NCBI GenBank assembly: GCA_964444885.1 | Contig: CAYUIZ010000005.1 | Coordinates: 1-64,000 of the forward strand | DNA: 64,000 bases | Direction: 5' to 3' | DNA from: CAYRGQ01 sp964444885 | Lineage (GTDB): Bacteria > Bacteroidota > Bacteroidia > Sphingobacteriales > Sphingobacteriaceae | Part shown: positions 38,681 through 48,698 of the stretch, in pieces | Position numbering within the stretch: position 1 is the stretch's first letter | How the letters are laid out: each line of letters begins with the position of its first letter | Translations under genes and position numbers: made by a program | Notes under the pieces: generated by a model | Told to the model about the DNA's origin: nothing | Databases searched by the model: none | The model's input: only the letters and a program-made list of their open reading frames with translations

Positions 38681-39281
38681 CACCTACCAAACCATTGCTT
38701 CGCCAGCCACGGGCTTGTTTCGCGACCGCGGCAGCAAATTTATAGCTTACGCATATCCCTTTCGTGATGAAGGCCAACTCAAAGCACTGGTGGCCGGGTT
38801 AAAATCCGAGCATCCCAAAGCCCGGCACCACTGCTGGGCCTACCGCCGCACGCCCGATCGGGCTGTTTTTCGGGTGAACGACGACGGCGAACCGTCCGGT
38901 ACGGCCGGTCGCCCCATCTTAAATACGTTGCTTTCCCACGATATTACCAATATATTGGTGGTAGTGGTACGATATTTTGGCGGTACCTTGCTTGGTGTTC
39001 CTGGCTTGATCAACGCCTACAAAATGGCCACACAAGATGCCTTGGCCCAAGCTGAAATCGTGCAGAAGACAGTCAACGACATCTATCGCGTCGATTTTGG
39101 CTATCCGCAACTCAATGATGTCATGCGCGTCGTAAAAGAGGAGGAGCTGTCCGTTATCCGACAGGATTTCGAGCAAGCTTGCGCGCTGGAATTTGAAGTG
39201 CAACAGTCGCGGGTCAATGCGGTGATCGGGCGGCTGGAGAAACTGGCAGACACGACGATCACGTACCTGCAATCGACATAA
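38664..39281 (+). CDS. yigZ: YigZ/IMPACT-family protein
   Basis: A 205-residue protein of the YigZ/UPF0029 family. The IMPACT domain text SKFIAYAYPF, HHCWAYRRTPD, NDDGEPSGTAGRPILN and VVVVRYFGGTLLGVPGLI is clear, followed by the smaller C-terminal domain. Cellular role is poorly known; links to translation control come from the eukaryotic IMPACT relative. ATG at 38664 matches the family start and lies inside the end of the transporter gene. Confidence 0.92.
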   Translation: MSLFDDTYQTIASPATGLFRDRGSKFIAYAYPFRDEGQLKALVAGLKSEHPKARHHCWAYRRTPDRAVFRVNDDGEPSGTAGRPILNTLLSHDITNILVVVVRYFGGTLLGVPGLINAYKMATQDALAQAEIVQKTVNDIYRVDFGYPQLNDVMRVVKEEELSVIRQDFEQACALEFEVQQSRVNAVIGRLEKLADTTITYLQST

Positions 39282-39449
39282 TGTCCAAATTACCGTCGGT
39301 GATCCCGGGATGGCCAAACCGGCCGACCCGTTCCTGTCGTTTGGCGCGTTTGTCGCCCCTCGGGCGTGCGGAATAAAACCACATTTGCCCCGTGATTCAT
39401 CGCATTATTCTGTATATTTGGTACAAGCAAACCGAATAAATAAGCCTGA

Positions 39450-41918
39450 ATGATTAAATTCGTCCGCCACTTTTGGGGCCTTGCCCTTGTTGTCATACTC
39501 ATCGTTTTTCTTAATAATTCATGGTCCGCCCTGCCGCCGTTGGGCAAACTCTTCAGTCCCTTCACCGGATTTCTCCAGAATGCCGCCAACAAATACGATG
39601 AGCGTGACGTTGCGCTTGAAATCCCCGGGTTAATGCAGCCCGTTACCATAAAATACGACGAAAACGGCGTTCCGCATATATTTGCACAGAACGACCACGA
39701 CCTCTACGTGGCGCAAGGCTATGTGGTTGCACGCGATCGACTTTGGCAAATGGAGTTTTATACCTTGGTGGCGTCCGGGAGGCTGTCCGAAGTGGTGGGG
39801 GAGGCTGCGTTGGAATATGACCGCTACAACCGGCGCATTGGCATGGCACGTACGGCCGGGGAATTGCTGCGTTCCTTGGCTACTGATACCACCTCGTTGC
39901 TGATGCTGGACGCCTATACGGATGGTGTCAACGCCTATATCCGTTCGTTGGATACGCGTTCCTTGCCTATCGAGTACAAGATACTGAACTATTCGCCGGA
40001 GCTTTGGTCGCCTTACAAGAGTTTGCTGATGCTGATGAACCTGCGCAATACGCTAAACGGCGGTAGCAACGACTACCGACTGTCCAATGTACTGGCGAAG
40101 TACGGACCCAGCGTCATCGAAGATTTGTTTCCTTCCTATCCATCCCTGGAATCGCCCATCATTCCGGAAGGCACGCCTTGGAACTTTAAACCCGCGGCCG
40201 TGCCGTCGGTGCCCGATACGGCCATGGCTACGCTGGACGCAACGCTGGCGATGCTGGGTATTCCGGAGCCCAAGCCACAACTGGGCAGCAACAACTGGGT
40301 CGTCGCCGGAAGCCGGTCGGCCACGGGACTGCCGATACTGGCCAATGACCCACACCTGCAGCTCACCCTCCCGTCTATCTGGTATCAGGTTCAGCTGTCT
40401 ACGCCGGAGGTGAACGTGTACGGGGTGACCATGCCCGGTTCACCGGCCGTGGTCATTGGGTTTAATAAAGACATCGCCTGGGGCGTCACCAACGTAGGAT
40501 CAGACGTGATGGACTTCTATAAGATCACCTTCCAAGACGCGTCGCGACGACATTACTTGCATGACGGTGAATGGAAGGAGGTGGTCATGCACGTCGATAC
40601 ATTCGGTATGAAGGGACGCAAAGCCGTGCGGGACACGGTGTACTATACCCATCATGGTCCCATCGTCTATAACGAAGCGAAGGAGTCGAATTTTAGTAAG
40701 AACGTTCCCCCGGGCTACGCCATGCGATGGATTACCCACGAAACCGAGGGATCCGAGATTCTCGCGCTGCACCTGCTTAACCGTGCGCGGAACTATGACG
40801 ATTACCGCGAAGCGATTGCACACTTCAAAGCGCCGGCACAGAATTTTGTTTTCGCCAGCAACGAGAACGACATCGCCATCACATCGAACGGCCAGTTTCC
40901 GCTAAAATGGGAAGGGCAGGGGCGTTTTGTGCTGGATGGCGCATTGGCTAGCCACGATTGGCAAGGCTGGATACCATTTGAGCACAACCCCACGATCAAG
41001 AACCCTCGGCAGGGTTTTCTCAGTTCGGCGAATCAGTTTCCGACCGATCCCACGTATCCTTACTACTTGGATTGGCGGTTTGCGCACTCCAGCCGGGCTA
41101 TCCGGATTAACGAAAGACTGGCCGCCATGACGCGGGCGACAGCAGACAGCTTGCGCTTGTTGCTGAACGATAATTTCAATGTGGACGCACGACGGATTTT
41201 GCCGGTGTTGCTTGAATCATTGCGTACGGCAGATTCGATTCGAAACATGCCTGAATTTAGCGTGATTGATCAATGGGACTACCAGAACGATGCCGAAGAA
41301 ATGGCAGCATCGATTTTCGAGGCTTGGGCTGGTGTGACCGGCACCCTGCATCGGGCCATATGGGCTGACGATTTCCCACCCGACGAACATTTAATCACGC
41401 CGTCGGCCGACCGTACGTTTACGTTGCTGGAAAACGAACAGGATTCGCCTTGGTTTGACGATCGTAGCACGGAAGATCGGGTAGAAAACGCCGACGATAT
41501 TATCCGGGCTAGTTTCGTCGATGCCGTCGAGCGCCTTCGATCGCGACACGGTGAACTGGACTCCGAAACGTGGAACTGGGCCCGTGTCAAAGCCACGCGC
41601 ATATCGCACCTCGTTCCCGCTTTTACGGCGTTTAGCCGCCACAATATCCACATTGGTGGCGGCGAAACGATTGTGAACGCCACGTCGGCGACGCACGGCC
41701 CTTCGTGGCGTATGGTTGTCCAGCTTGACAAAGGCTGGCCGAAGGCTTACGGATTGTACCCTGGCGGTCAGTCGGGCAATCCCGGCAGCGTGCATTACGA
41801 TAATATGATCGATCCGTGGTCCAAGGGCGAGCTCAACGAATTGTTGTTCCTCAAGGATGAGCGCGATCAGTCGTCGCTGCTCAATTATACGATTACAATA
41901 AACCCTGCTGGGCATTAA
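39450..41918 (+). CDS. penicillin acylase-family N-terminal nucleophile hydrolase
   Basis: An 822-residue Ntn hydrolase. An N-terminal membrane/signal segment (GLALVVILIVFLNN) sends it to the periplasm. The alpha part holds DENGVPHIFAQNDHDLYVAQGY and ARDRLWQME. The beta part should begin at Ser280 in LGSNNWVVAGSRSATG after self-cleavage; NDPHLQLTLPSIWY follows as in the family. The substrate could be acyl-homoserine lactones, N-acyl amino acids or beta-lactams; nothing here decides. Confidence 0.92.
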   Translation: MIKFVRHFWGLALVVILIVFLNNSWSALPPLGKLFSPFTGFLQNAANKYDERDVALEIPGLMQPVTIKYDENGVPHIFAQNDHDLYVAQGYVVARDRLWQMEFYTLVASGRLSEVVGEAALEYDRYNRRIGMARTAGELLRSLATDTTSLLMLDAYTDGVNAYIRSLDTRSLPIEYKILNYSPELWSPYKSLLMLMNLRNTLNGGSNDYRLSNVLAKYGPSVIEDLFPSYPSLESPIIPEGTPWNFKPAAVPSVPDTAMATLDATLAMLGIPEPKPQLGSNNWVVAGSRSATGLPILANDPHLQLTLPSIWYQVQLSTPEVNVYGVTMPGSPAVVIGFNKDIAWGVTNVGSDVMDFYKITFQDASRRHYLHDGEWKEVVMHVDTFGMKGRKAVRDTVYYTHHGPIVYNEAKESNFSKNVPPGYAMRWITHETEGSEILALHLLNRARNYDDYREAIAHFKAPAQNFVFASNENDIAITSNGQFPLKWEGQGRFVLDGALASHDWQGWIPFEHNPTIKNPRQGFLSSANQFPTDPTYPYYLDWRFAHSSRAIRINERLAAMTRATADSLRLLLNDNFNVDARRILPVLLESLRTADSIRNMPEFSVIDQWDYQNDAEEMAASIFEAWAGVTGTLHRAIWADDFPPDEHLITPSADRTFTLLENEQDSPWFDDRSTEDRVENADDIIRASFVDAVERLRSRHGELDSETWNWARVKATRISHLVPAFTAFSRHNIHIGGGETIVNATSATHGPSWRMVVQLDKGWPKAYGLYPGGQSGNPGSVHYDNMIDPWSKGELNELLFLKDERDQSSLLNYTITINPAGH

Positions 41919-41928
41919 ATTGGTAAAT

Positions 41929-42297
41929 ATGGTGTTTTTTCTGATTGTGATACTCGGCGGGCTGGCCTCTTATTTCGGGCCATGGTGGTCGGTGGCTCCG
42001 ATATGCTTTTTGTTGCATTTCTGGCTGTCAGCGAGCAGCCGAAACGCTTTCTGGTCGTCGGCAGTAGCTGTGGCGTTGCTTTGGTTTTTCTACGCGCTTT
42101 ATTTGGATATTCTCGCTTCCACGGATCTGAACGAGCGCATCGCCGGTATTTTTACCGCTGGCGCACCCGTATTGGCGGGTATTCCGGGTGTTGTCATCAC
42201 GTATTTCGTGATGATTTTGATCGCTATGCTTGTCGGCGGATTTTCGGGTATGGCCGGCGTGCAAGTAAGGAAATTCATCCGGTTGCAGCGAAACTGA
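41929..42297 (+). CDS. small hypothetical inner-membrane protein
   Basis: A 122-residue protein with about four hydrophobic helices: VFFLIVILGGLASYFG, APICFLLHFWL, AVAVALLWFFYALYL and VVITYFVMILIAMLVGG. No family is recognised with certainty. It starts 10 bp after the acylase gene and is probably co-transcribed with it. It ends close to the convergent rodA gene with no clear terminator between. Confidence 0.65.
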   Translation: MVFFLIVILGGLASYFGPWWSVAPICFLLHFWLSASSRNAFWSSAVAVALLWFFYALYLDILASTDLNERIAGIFTAGAPVLAGIPGVVITYFVMILIAMLVGGFSGMAGVQVRKFIRLQRN

Positions 42298-42306
42298 GCG
42301 CAGTGG

Positions 42307-43578
42307 CTACGCGATGCCCTTGCGGTTAGAGTCAAACTTGAGCATGATAAACAGTAGGATGGTAAAACTCCACAGCGAAGAACCGCCGTAGCTGATAAAG
42401 GGCAGGGGAATACCGATGACAGGCACCAAGCCAATTGTCATTCCGATATTGATAAAGAAGTGGAAGAATAGGATGGAGGCTACGCCGTAAGCGTAAATGC
42501 GGGAGATTGGCGTGCGCTGCCGCTCGGCAATATTCACGATGCGTAGGAGCAGCGTGACGTAAATTGCGATGAGAACAACCGACCCCACGAACCCCCATTC
42601 CTCACCCACGGTAGCAAAGATGAAGTCGGTGCTCTGGTCGGGTACGAAGTTGTATTTGGTCTGCGTCCCCTCCAGGTAGCCCTTGCCCCAAAACTGTCCC
42701 GAACCAATCGCTATTTTCGACTGATTGAGCTGATATCCCGTCCCGCGGTTGTCCTCGACTTTTCCGAGAATAACGTCAATGCGGTCGCGGTGGTGCGATT
42801 GCAGGACATTGTTGTACATGAAATCGACGGAAAACACATACACGGTGGAAGCCACTAGGACGAGCAGGATATTGCCGATGATTTTTCGACGTTTGCGAAA
42901 AAGATAGATCATGCCCCCGCATAGCAGCGCGAGCAGTCCGATCACCACCCATTGGTTGAGCACGAGCGCCAATACGAAGAGCAGGATGGCCAATGCGCCA
43001 AAAAGCATCCAGGTACCGGAGATATATCCTTCGCGGTAAAACACCAGTATGAGGGCGAAAAAGGCCAGTGCTGAACCGGTGTCCGGTTGCAACAAGACGA
43101 GGGCAACAGGCAGCAGAAAGATGGCACAGCCGATGGCCAATGTCTTTAGGGACGGGTTTTTATTCGCATTGGCGCTTAGGTACCGTGCCAGTAGCAAACA
43201 CGTGGCCAGCTTGGCGAACTCAGCTGGCTGGAGCCTGAAGCTGCCGATGGGTATCCAGGCTTGGTTGCCCCCCACGTTGCGCCCTACGAAAAGCACCGCA
43301 ATGAGCAGCAGGATGGTGATAATATATAAGATCGGCGAGAACGAGCTGTAAAACTTGGCGTCGACGACCAAAATAATAAGTCCCAGCAGGATACTCGAGA
43401 AAATAAACATCGACTGCTTGCCGTAGTTCGTATTCATGTTGAACAGGCTCGGTTGCTCGGGGTCAAATACCGCTGCATGAATGTTAAACCAGCCGATGAT
43501 GCAGAGCACAAACCACAACAATACCGTGAGCCAGTCGACATCCCCGATGAAGGACTTATTGCGGTGCATGCTACTCAT
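42307..43578 (-). CDS. rodA: RodA peptidoglycan glycosyltransferase
   Basis: SEDS-family polymerase that elongates glycan strands in the rod complex. The product has about ten membrane helices and the family motifs VGRNVGGNQAWIPIGSFRLQPAEFAKLA, KIAIGSGQFWGKG, DQSTDFIFATVGEEWGFVG and GIPLPFISYGGSS. ATG at 43578 overlaps the PBP2 end by 8 bp; ATG at 43569, just after the PBP2 stop, is the alternative. It is the last gene of the mreBCD-PBP2-rodA operon. Confidence 0.95.
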   Translation of the reverse strand: MSSMHRNKSFIGDVDWLTVLLWFVLCIIGWFNIHAAVFDPEQPSLFNMNTNYGKQSMFIFSSILLGLIILVVDAKFYSSFSPILYIITILLLIAVLFVGRNVGGNQAWIPIGSFRLQPAEFAKLATCLLLARYLSANANKNPSLKTLAIGCAIFLLPVALVLLQPDTGSALAFFALILVFYREGYISGTWMLFGALAILLFVLALVLNQWVVIGLLALLCGGMIYLFRKRRKIIGNILLVLVASTVYVFSVDFMYNNVLQSHHRDRIDVILGKVEDNRGTGYQLNQSKIAIGSGQFWGKGYLEGTQTKYNFVPDQSTDFIFATVGEEWGFVGSVVLIAIYVTLLLRIVNIAERQRTPISRIYAYGVASILFFHFFINIGMTIGLVPVIGIPLPFISYGGSSLWSFTILLFIMLKFDSNRKGIA

Positions 43579-45517
43579 GAAGGCGGGCAACTAAGCTATG
43601 GTGTATAAATACCGCGTCTTCCGGATCCCGTGCAGGGTCCTTTTTTGTTGTTTCGGGTGCGACAAACGCGCTTTCATCCGGTTTTTGGGTAATCTCGGGC
43701 AAGAGATTAGCTTCGTAAATACGATCTTGTATATACTTCGGCAGCGTGATGGTATCCTTCAGGTATTTCTCCACGAGCATGCTGGCGATTGGTCCAGCCC
43801 AAGTACCACCATAGCCGGCATTTTCGACAAATACAGCGATGGCGATCTTCGGATTGTCGCGCGGCGCGAACGCGAAGAATACCGCATGGTTTTTTCCGTG
43901 AGGGTTTTGCGCAGTGCCGGTTTTGCCACACATATCAACATCCGCGATGCGAAAGGAATAGCCTGTACCTCCCGGCACGTTGACAGCCCGGCTCATGCCT
44001 TCGATCACGGGGTCATAGTATCGTTCTTCAACGCCCGCATAGATCTTCTCGGTAAATTCAGGCTTGACGATCTTCTGTTCGCCGATACCTTTGATTAGGT
44101 GGGGTCGGTAGTAAAAGCCGCGGTTGGCTACGATAGCCATGATGTTAGCCATCTGCAGCGTCGTGATGCCCATTTCGCCCTGCCCGATAGAAAGGGAGAT
44201 GTTAAATCCAGAGCCCCAGCGATCGTTTCCGTAGCGTTTACTATACCATTCGGCGGTAGGGAGGGTGCCGCGGCGCTCGCCGGGCAAGTCGATCCCCAGT
44301 GGCTGGCCAATGCCGAATTGCATCGTTGCCTCACGCCACAGTTCGTACGCTTCGAAGGAGGGCATAGCACGGTTGTCGACCATGCGTGCGTAGGTATGTC
44401 CGTAGTACGTGTTGCATGATTGCTGAATAGACTTGACCAGTGAGGTGGCGCCACACACTTTCGTGCAGCGCATAAAGCCACGACCGCCACCATAACGGTA
44501 CCCACCCGGGCAGTTGAATACGGTATGTTCGTCAATGATCCCGGCTTGCTGCCCCGTCAAGGCAGCCACCACCTTGTAGATGGAGCCCGGCGGATATTCC
44601 GCTTGTATCGGGCGGATGAACATCGGCCGATTGGGATCGTTGAGCATCTTCATGTAGTTATTTCCGCGTTCGCGACCTACCATCAGGTTGGGGTCGTATC
44701 CGGGGCTGCTGACGAGTGTCAGGATCTCACCGGTGGATGGCTCAATCGCGACCACACTGCCGATCTTATTCTGCATGAGCTCCTCCGCCAGAATCTGCAG
44801 TTCGCGGTCGAGCGAAGACACAAGCCCCTCGCCGGCCACCGCTACGGTATCGAATTTACCTTCGGCAAACACACCCTTCGGCCTGTTAAACGCATCGACC
44901 ATCACATTGCGTACGCCGCGTTGCCCGCGCAGCAAGTCTTCGTAGGCGCGTTCCACGCCTGAGGCGCCGATGTAATCACCCGGACGGTAAAATCCGTTTG
45001 ACCGTTCGATATCCTGGTCGTTGACTTCAGTGATGTATCCTAAAAATTGCGCGGCAATGCTATCCGGATAGCTGCGGACGGTCCGGTTTTGCACATAAAA
45101 ACCCCTGAATTTATACAGATGTTCCTGCAGGCGGGCATACACGGAGGCGGGTATCTGTTTTTCGAACTGGGACGCGCGGAAACGGGAATGCCGAGTGGCT
45201 ACGTCCATGCGGCGTTCGAATCCTTCCTTGTCGATACCGATCAGTTCGCAAAATAATGCCGTGTCCAGATCGACGACTTCGCGTGGCGTCACCAGCAAGT
45301 CGTACACCGGTTCATTTTGCACGAGTACCTCGCCGTGGCGGTCGAGAATGGCCCCACGCGCGGGATACACCACCATCTTGCGCAACACGTTGTTGTTAGC
45401 CCACAGCAGGTATTTGTCATCAACGACCTGCAAATAGAATAGACGCGCGACAATCGTGATGGCGACGACGATGAAAATACCCTGAATGATATACCTCCGT
45501 GCGAAATAGCTGTTCAT
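43571..45517 (-). CDS. mrdA: penicillin-binding protein 2, transpeptidase
   Basis: The class B PBP that crosslinks peptidoglycan during elongation with RodA. The 648-residue protein has an N-terminal anchor (IIQGIFIVVAITIVARLFYLQ), a dimerisation domain (ARGAILDRHGEVL) and a transpeptidase domain with the catalytic SIYK (Ser312, Lys315), QQSCNTY (SxN) and CGKTGTAQN (KTG). It lies between mreD and rodA with overlapping or very short gaps. Confidence 0.96.
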   Translation of the reverse strand: MNSYFARRYIIQGIFIVVAITIVARLFYLQVVDDKYLLWANNNVLRKMVVYPARGAILDRHGEVLVQNEPVYDLLVTPREVVDLDTALFCELIGIDKEGFERRMDVATRHSRFRASQFEKQIPASVYARLQEHLYKFRGFYVQNRTVRSYPDSIAAQFLGYITEVNDQDIERSNGFYRPGDYIGASGVERAYEDLLRGQRGVRNVMVDAFNRPKGVFAEGKFDTVAVAGEGLVSSLDRELQILAEELMQNKIGSVVAIEPSTGEILTLVSSPGYDPNLMVGRERGNNYMKMLNDPNRPMFIRPIQAEYPPGSIYKVVAALTGQQAGIIDEHTVFNCPGGYRYGGGRGFMRCTKVCGATSLVKSIQQSCNTYYGHTYARMVDNRAMPSFEAYELWREATMQFGIGQPLGIDLPGERRGTLPTAEWYSKRYGNDRWGSGFNISLSIGQGEMGITTLQMANIMAIVANRGFYYRPHLIKGIGEQKIVKPEFTEKIYAGVEERYYDPVIEGMSRAVNVPGGTGYSFRIADVDMCGKTGTAQNPHGKNHAVFFAFAPRDNPKIAIAVFVENAGYGGTWAGPIASMLVEKYLKDTITLPKYIQDRIYEANLLPEITQKPDESAFVAPETTKKDPARDPEDAVFIHHSLVARLHE

Positions 45518-45524
45518 TATCTTT

Positions 45525-46040
45525 TTAACGTCTTTTTTTGCGGTAAAATACCAAGCTGAACAATAAAATAATGAGAATAGTAAAGATACAACTTATCGCT
45601 ATACTGAGCAGTGTGTAGTGGAGGTGCGAGAATGAGAACGTTTCGAGTACAAAGAGGACGGTGTGGTGGGCGAGGGCGGTGACCCACAAATAGGGAAAAA
45701 ACCAACGGAACGAGACTTCGCCAAGCATGGGTGTGGCATATTTCTCGTGGTTGTCGGCTTCCAGCGTGATGCCCAGGAAAATCGTCCGTACCCAGGCCAG
45801 CGCAACGCTGGCGGCCGCGTGTACACCCAGTGTATCGTAGAACGCGTCAACGGTGAGGCCCGTAAGAAAAGCGACCGTAAATAGGGCCAAATTCGACATC
45901 CCGATCGGAAGTAATAGCAAAAACAGGATATACGGAAACGGAGTGGCTAGGTTGTAGTAGCCGATGTTTTTGAATAGGAATACCTGCATGCCTACCAGCA
46001 AAACAAAGCGGAGCGTATTGTAAAGTATAAGCTTAGCCAT
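45525..46040 (-). CDS. mreD: rod-shape protein MreD
   Basis: A 171-residue inner-membrane protein with five to six helices, of the length and hydrophobic layout expected for MreD (FPYILFLLLLPIGMSNLALF; FLTGLTVDAFYDTLGVHAAASV). It overlaps the mreC end by 8 bp and precedes PBP2 by 7 bp. Sequence conservation is low, so position in the operon supports the call. Confidence 0.92.
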   Translation of the reverse strand: MAKLILYNTLRFVLLVGMQVFLFKNIGYYNLATPFPYILFLLLLPIGMSNLALFTVAFLTGLTVDAFYDTLGVHAAASVALAWVRTIFLGITLEADNHEKYATPMLGEVSFRWFFPYLWVTALAHHTVLFVLETFSFSHLHYTLLSIAISCIFTILIILLFSLVFYRKKRR

Positions 46041-46866
46041 CGTTTCTCGTACTGTCTTGTAACTGTTCGCGCTCGTCTACAAAGGAGTCGAGTACGACGT
46101 ACACATGCTGGATATTATGGAAATTCGTACTTAATTCAAGCCGGATATCCAGAAAACTCTCCCCGCCCGTTAGCCCCGTTTCGTAAACCGTGCCTACGGG
46201 TATGCCGGGTGGAAACAGCGAATAGCCTGACGTGTACACCGCTTCGCCCACCTCCACCACGACGTGGTTAGGAATATCGCGCAGCACGCCATACCGCGAG
46301 TCAATGTTATCGCCCCATACCAGCGAACCGAACGCCCCGCTATTTTCGAGCGCGGCGCTAATGCGGGTGTCGCTGTGCAGCACGGATTGGATGGTGGCAA
46401 AATGCGTAGACACATTGAGCACGATGCCCACCACGCCCTTAGGCGAAATCACACCCATGCCTTTGCGCACGCCATCCCCATAGCCCTTGTTGATTGTCAG
46501 GTAGTTGTTTTTTTGGTTGATGCTGTTGTTGATCACATTCGCCACCAAATAGCTGTATTGCGCTTCGCCGAGCGAGTCGACAACGGTTTCCGTTAAGGTC
46601 GAGTCGCTTTGAAGCAGGGTTTGCAGCCGACGCCGCAGCGTGGCATTCTCCTCGGCCAGCACGGTGTTGGCTTCGCGCAGGCCGACAAAACTCTTCCACG
46701 CATTGACCCGGTCGTAGAGGGTACCCATCACCACGTGCGACGAGTTGATGGAGCTGGCACGCTGAAATGTGTTGTTCTGGACTAGCAAGTAGAACGAGAC
46801 GCCAAAAAACAGCACGAAGAGGAAGAATGCGTTATATTTCGTAAGAAGTATCCAAAGGTTCTTCAT
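46033..46866 (-). CDS. mreC: rod-shape protein MreC
   Basis: A 277-residue protein with one N-terminal membrane helix (NAFFLFVLFFGVSFYLLV), a coiled coil (REANTVLAEENATLRRRLQTLLQSD split across about residues 60-90) and a periplasmic beta domain with KGYGDGVRKGMGVISPKGVVGIV. It links MreB filaments to the cell-wall synthases. It follows mreB by 89 bp and overlaps mreD. Confidence 0.95.
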   Translation of the reverse strand: MKNLWILLTKYNAFFLFVLFFGVSFYLLVQNNTFQRASSINSSHVVMGTLYDRVNAWKSFVGLREANTVLAEENATLRRRLQTLLQSDSTLTETVVDSLGEAQYSYLVANVINNSINQKNNYLTINKGYGDGVRKGMGVISPKGVVGIVLNVSTHFATIQSVLHSDTRISAALENSGAFGSLVWGDNIDSRYGVLRDIPNHVVVEVGEAVYTSGYSLFPPGIPVGTVYETGLTGGESFLDIRLELSTNFHNIQHVYVVLDSFVDEREQLQDSTRNDG

Positions 46867-46955
46867 GCATGCAATCGTGTCATACCAATAACGACACCCA
46901 ATTTTTGAGTTTTAATATGCGTCTTGCCGACACTGCCTACTCGAACAGCCGTTGC

Positions 46956-47978
46956 CTATTGCATCAGGAACTTGTATTTTCCAACATTTTTCAGCGAGAT
47001 GCCGGTACCGCGTACAACAGCCCGCAACGGATCTTCGGCCACGTGTACGGGCAGTTTAGTCTTAGCCTGCACGCGCTTGTCCAGCCCGCGGAGCAAAGCG
47101 CCGCCCCCGGTCAGGTAAATGCCTGTCTGGTAGATGTCAGCCGAAAGCTCGGGAGGGGTGATTTCCAGGGCTTTCAGGATAGCTTCTTCAATTTTGGATA
47201 TCGATTTGTCGAGGCAATGCGCAATCTCGGTGTACGACACGGTGATTTGCTTGGGCACGCCCGTCATCAGATCCCGCCCCTGAACGGCGAAATCGTCTGG
47301 TGGATCCTGCAGTTCGGGCAAGGCCGATCCGACTTCGATCTTGATTTTTTCGGCCGTCCGGTCACCAATCATAATGTTGTGCTGGCGGCGAATGTACTGG
47401 ATAATGTCCGCATCGAAGTTATCGCCTGCCACGCGGATGGACTGGTCGCATACGATACCCGAAAGCGCGATGACCGCAATTTCGGTCGTGCCGCCACCGA
47501 TATCGATAACCATGTTGCCCATGGGCTCCTCGACGTCTATGCCGATGCCCACGGCAGCCGCCATCGGCTCATGTATCAGGTACACTTCTTTGGCTCCCGC
47601 AATCTCTGCCGAATCGCGTACGGCGCGCTTTTCCACCTCGGTAATGCCCGACGGTATACAAATCACCATCCGTAAGGAAGGGAAAAACCAGCCTTTGCCG
47701 TTGTTGACCATTTTGATCATGCCGCGGATCATGTGCTCTGCCGCATTAAAGTCGGCGATAACACCGTCTTTCAGCGGACGCACCGTCCGGATATTGTCGT
47801 GGGTTTTACCCTCCATTTGCATGGCCTGCCGGCCAATTGCAATAACTTTGTTCGTCGTGCGGTCAAACGCCACGATGGACGGTTCGTCCACGACCACCTT
47901 GTCGTTATGAATGATTAATGTGTTTGCCGTACCCAGATCGATCGCGACCTCTTGTGTGAACCAGTTAAATAACCCCAT
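46956..47978 (-). CDS. mreB: rod-shape-determining actin homologue MreB
   Basis: A 340-residue actin-like ATPase that guides lateral wall growth. Motifs: FTQEVAIDLGTANTLI (phosphate 1), GNMVIDIGGGTTEIAVIALSG (phosphate 2), GGGALLRGLDKRV (adenosine), and a hydrophobic loop and start MGLFNWF for membrane contact. TAATTTTG on the minus strand at 48016-48023 is a possible -7 element just upstream. It heads the shape operon. Confidence 0.97.
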   Translation of the reverse strand: MGLFNWFTQEVAIDLGTANTLIIHNDKVVVDEPSIVAFDRTTNKVIAIGRQAMQMEGKTHDNIRTVRPLKDGVIADFNAAEHMIRGMIKMVNNGKGWFFPSLRMVICIPSGITEVEKRAVRDSAEIAGAKEVYLIHEPMAAAVGIGIDVEEPMGNMVIDIGGGTTEIAVIALSGIVCDQSIRVAGDNFDADIIQYIRRQHNIMIGDRTAEKIKIEVGSALPELQDPPDDFAVQGRDLMTGVPKQITVSYTEIAHCLDKSISKIEEAILKALEITPPELSADIYQTGIYLTGGGALLRGLDKRVQAKTKLPVHVAEDPLRAVVRGTGISLKNVGKYKFLMQ

Positions 47979-48381
47979 TTGGCCAATTAAAATATATGTG
48001 CTTGTAAAGAATGTGCAAAATTAACCAAAAAAGCTGACATCTTTTTGGCGAAAGGCGATTTTTTCCCGACAAATATCAAAAGCGCGGCAAACGGCCTTTA
48101 AACCTTAATTAATACGTAATTTGAAGACATGTAATTGTTTGATGTTCAAATAAATAACGTATTTTGCGTTTTCTGGGTAGATATGCTATATAAACGTGCT
48201 TGCCCGAATTTTAGTATATCGCCATGCTGTTAAAAAACAGACACACATTTCTTGGCCCTTTTGGGTAACGCTTACAGCAAAAAAAGACGGCACTTACCCG
48301 TCGGCTGACGCGCTGCCAGCCGTCGTTTATTCCCTGCGCGGTGGGCGGGTGGATCTTTTTTGCCGAATTAAAAAAATCCTG
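47979..48381. other. intergenic region upstream of mreB
   Basis: No gene is seen. CAAAATTA (48016-48023) may be the mreB -7 element. ATTTGAA (48119-48125) and TTCAAAT (48145-48151) form an inverted repeat. A GC-rich fold is possible at 48286-48324, with GACGGC pairing GCCGTC and CGGCTG pairing CAGCCG. It precedes the carA promoter; its role is unknown. Confidence 0.4.
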
Positions 48382-48411
48382 TTGCGAAAAAAATAGTATT
48401 TCGTACCTTTG
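48382..48411 (+). promoter_or_regulatory. promoter of carA
   Basis: TTG at 48382-48384 and TACCTTTG at 48404-48411 are exactly 19 bp apart, an ideal Bacteroidota promoter. The start site near 48418 would leave a leader of about 280 nt before carA. Confidence 0.78.
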
Positions 48412-48590
48412 TCCCTCGTGAGAATTGAAGTTTTATACTTCCTCGTGAAGAAAAAGCCAGTCCGGAATAACCGGAACATTGACTGTTTCAAATTTAGCCG
48501 ACTGCAAGGCCACCATCAGGCCACGCACACCGAGCCTTTTTCCCTTGCCTCGATCATGACCGGCATAGCTGGTTTTTCATTCCGTTGTGT

Positions 48591-48612
48591 AGCCCGTTTC
48601 AGGGCTTTTTTT
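48591..48612 (+). terminator. hairpin terminator in the carA leader, probable attenuator
   Basis: AGCCC (48591-48595) pairs with GGGCT (48602-48606) and is followed by seven T (48606-48612). It lies between the carA promoter and the carA start, on the same strand, so full-length transcripts must read through it. Upstream in the leader are hairpins GAAGT-ACTTC and TCCGG-CCGGA that might form alternatives. Confidence 0.6.
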
Positions 48613-48698
48613 ATGGCTCGTCGTTTCGCCAGCCTACGCACGACATTTCCATGTGTTTTCCCCTATCCAACCATTAATATATTTTCCATCAATCACGA

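Noticed and set aside
46869..47675. 268-codon frame opposite mreB and mreC
   Set aside because: It is antisense to mreB and its composition mirrors that gene's codons; no family resemblance.
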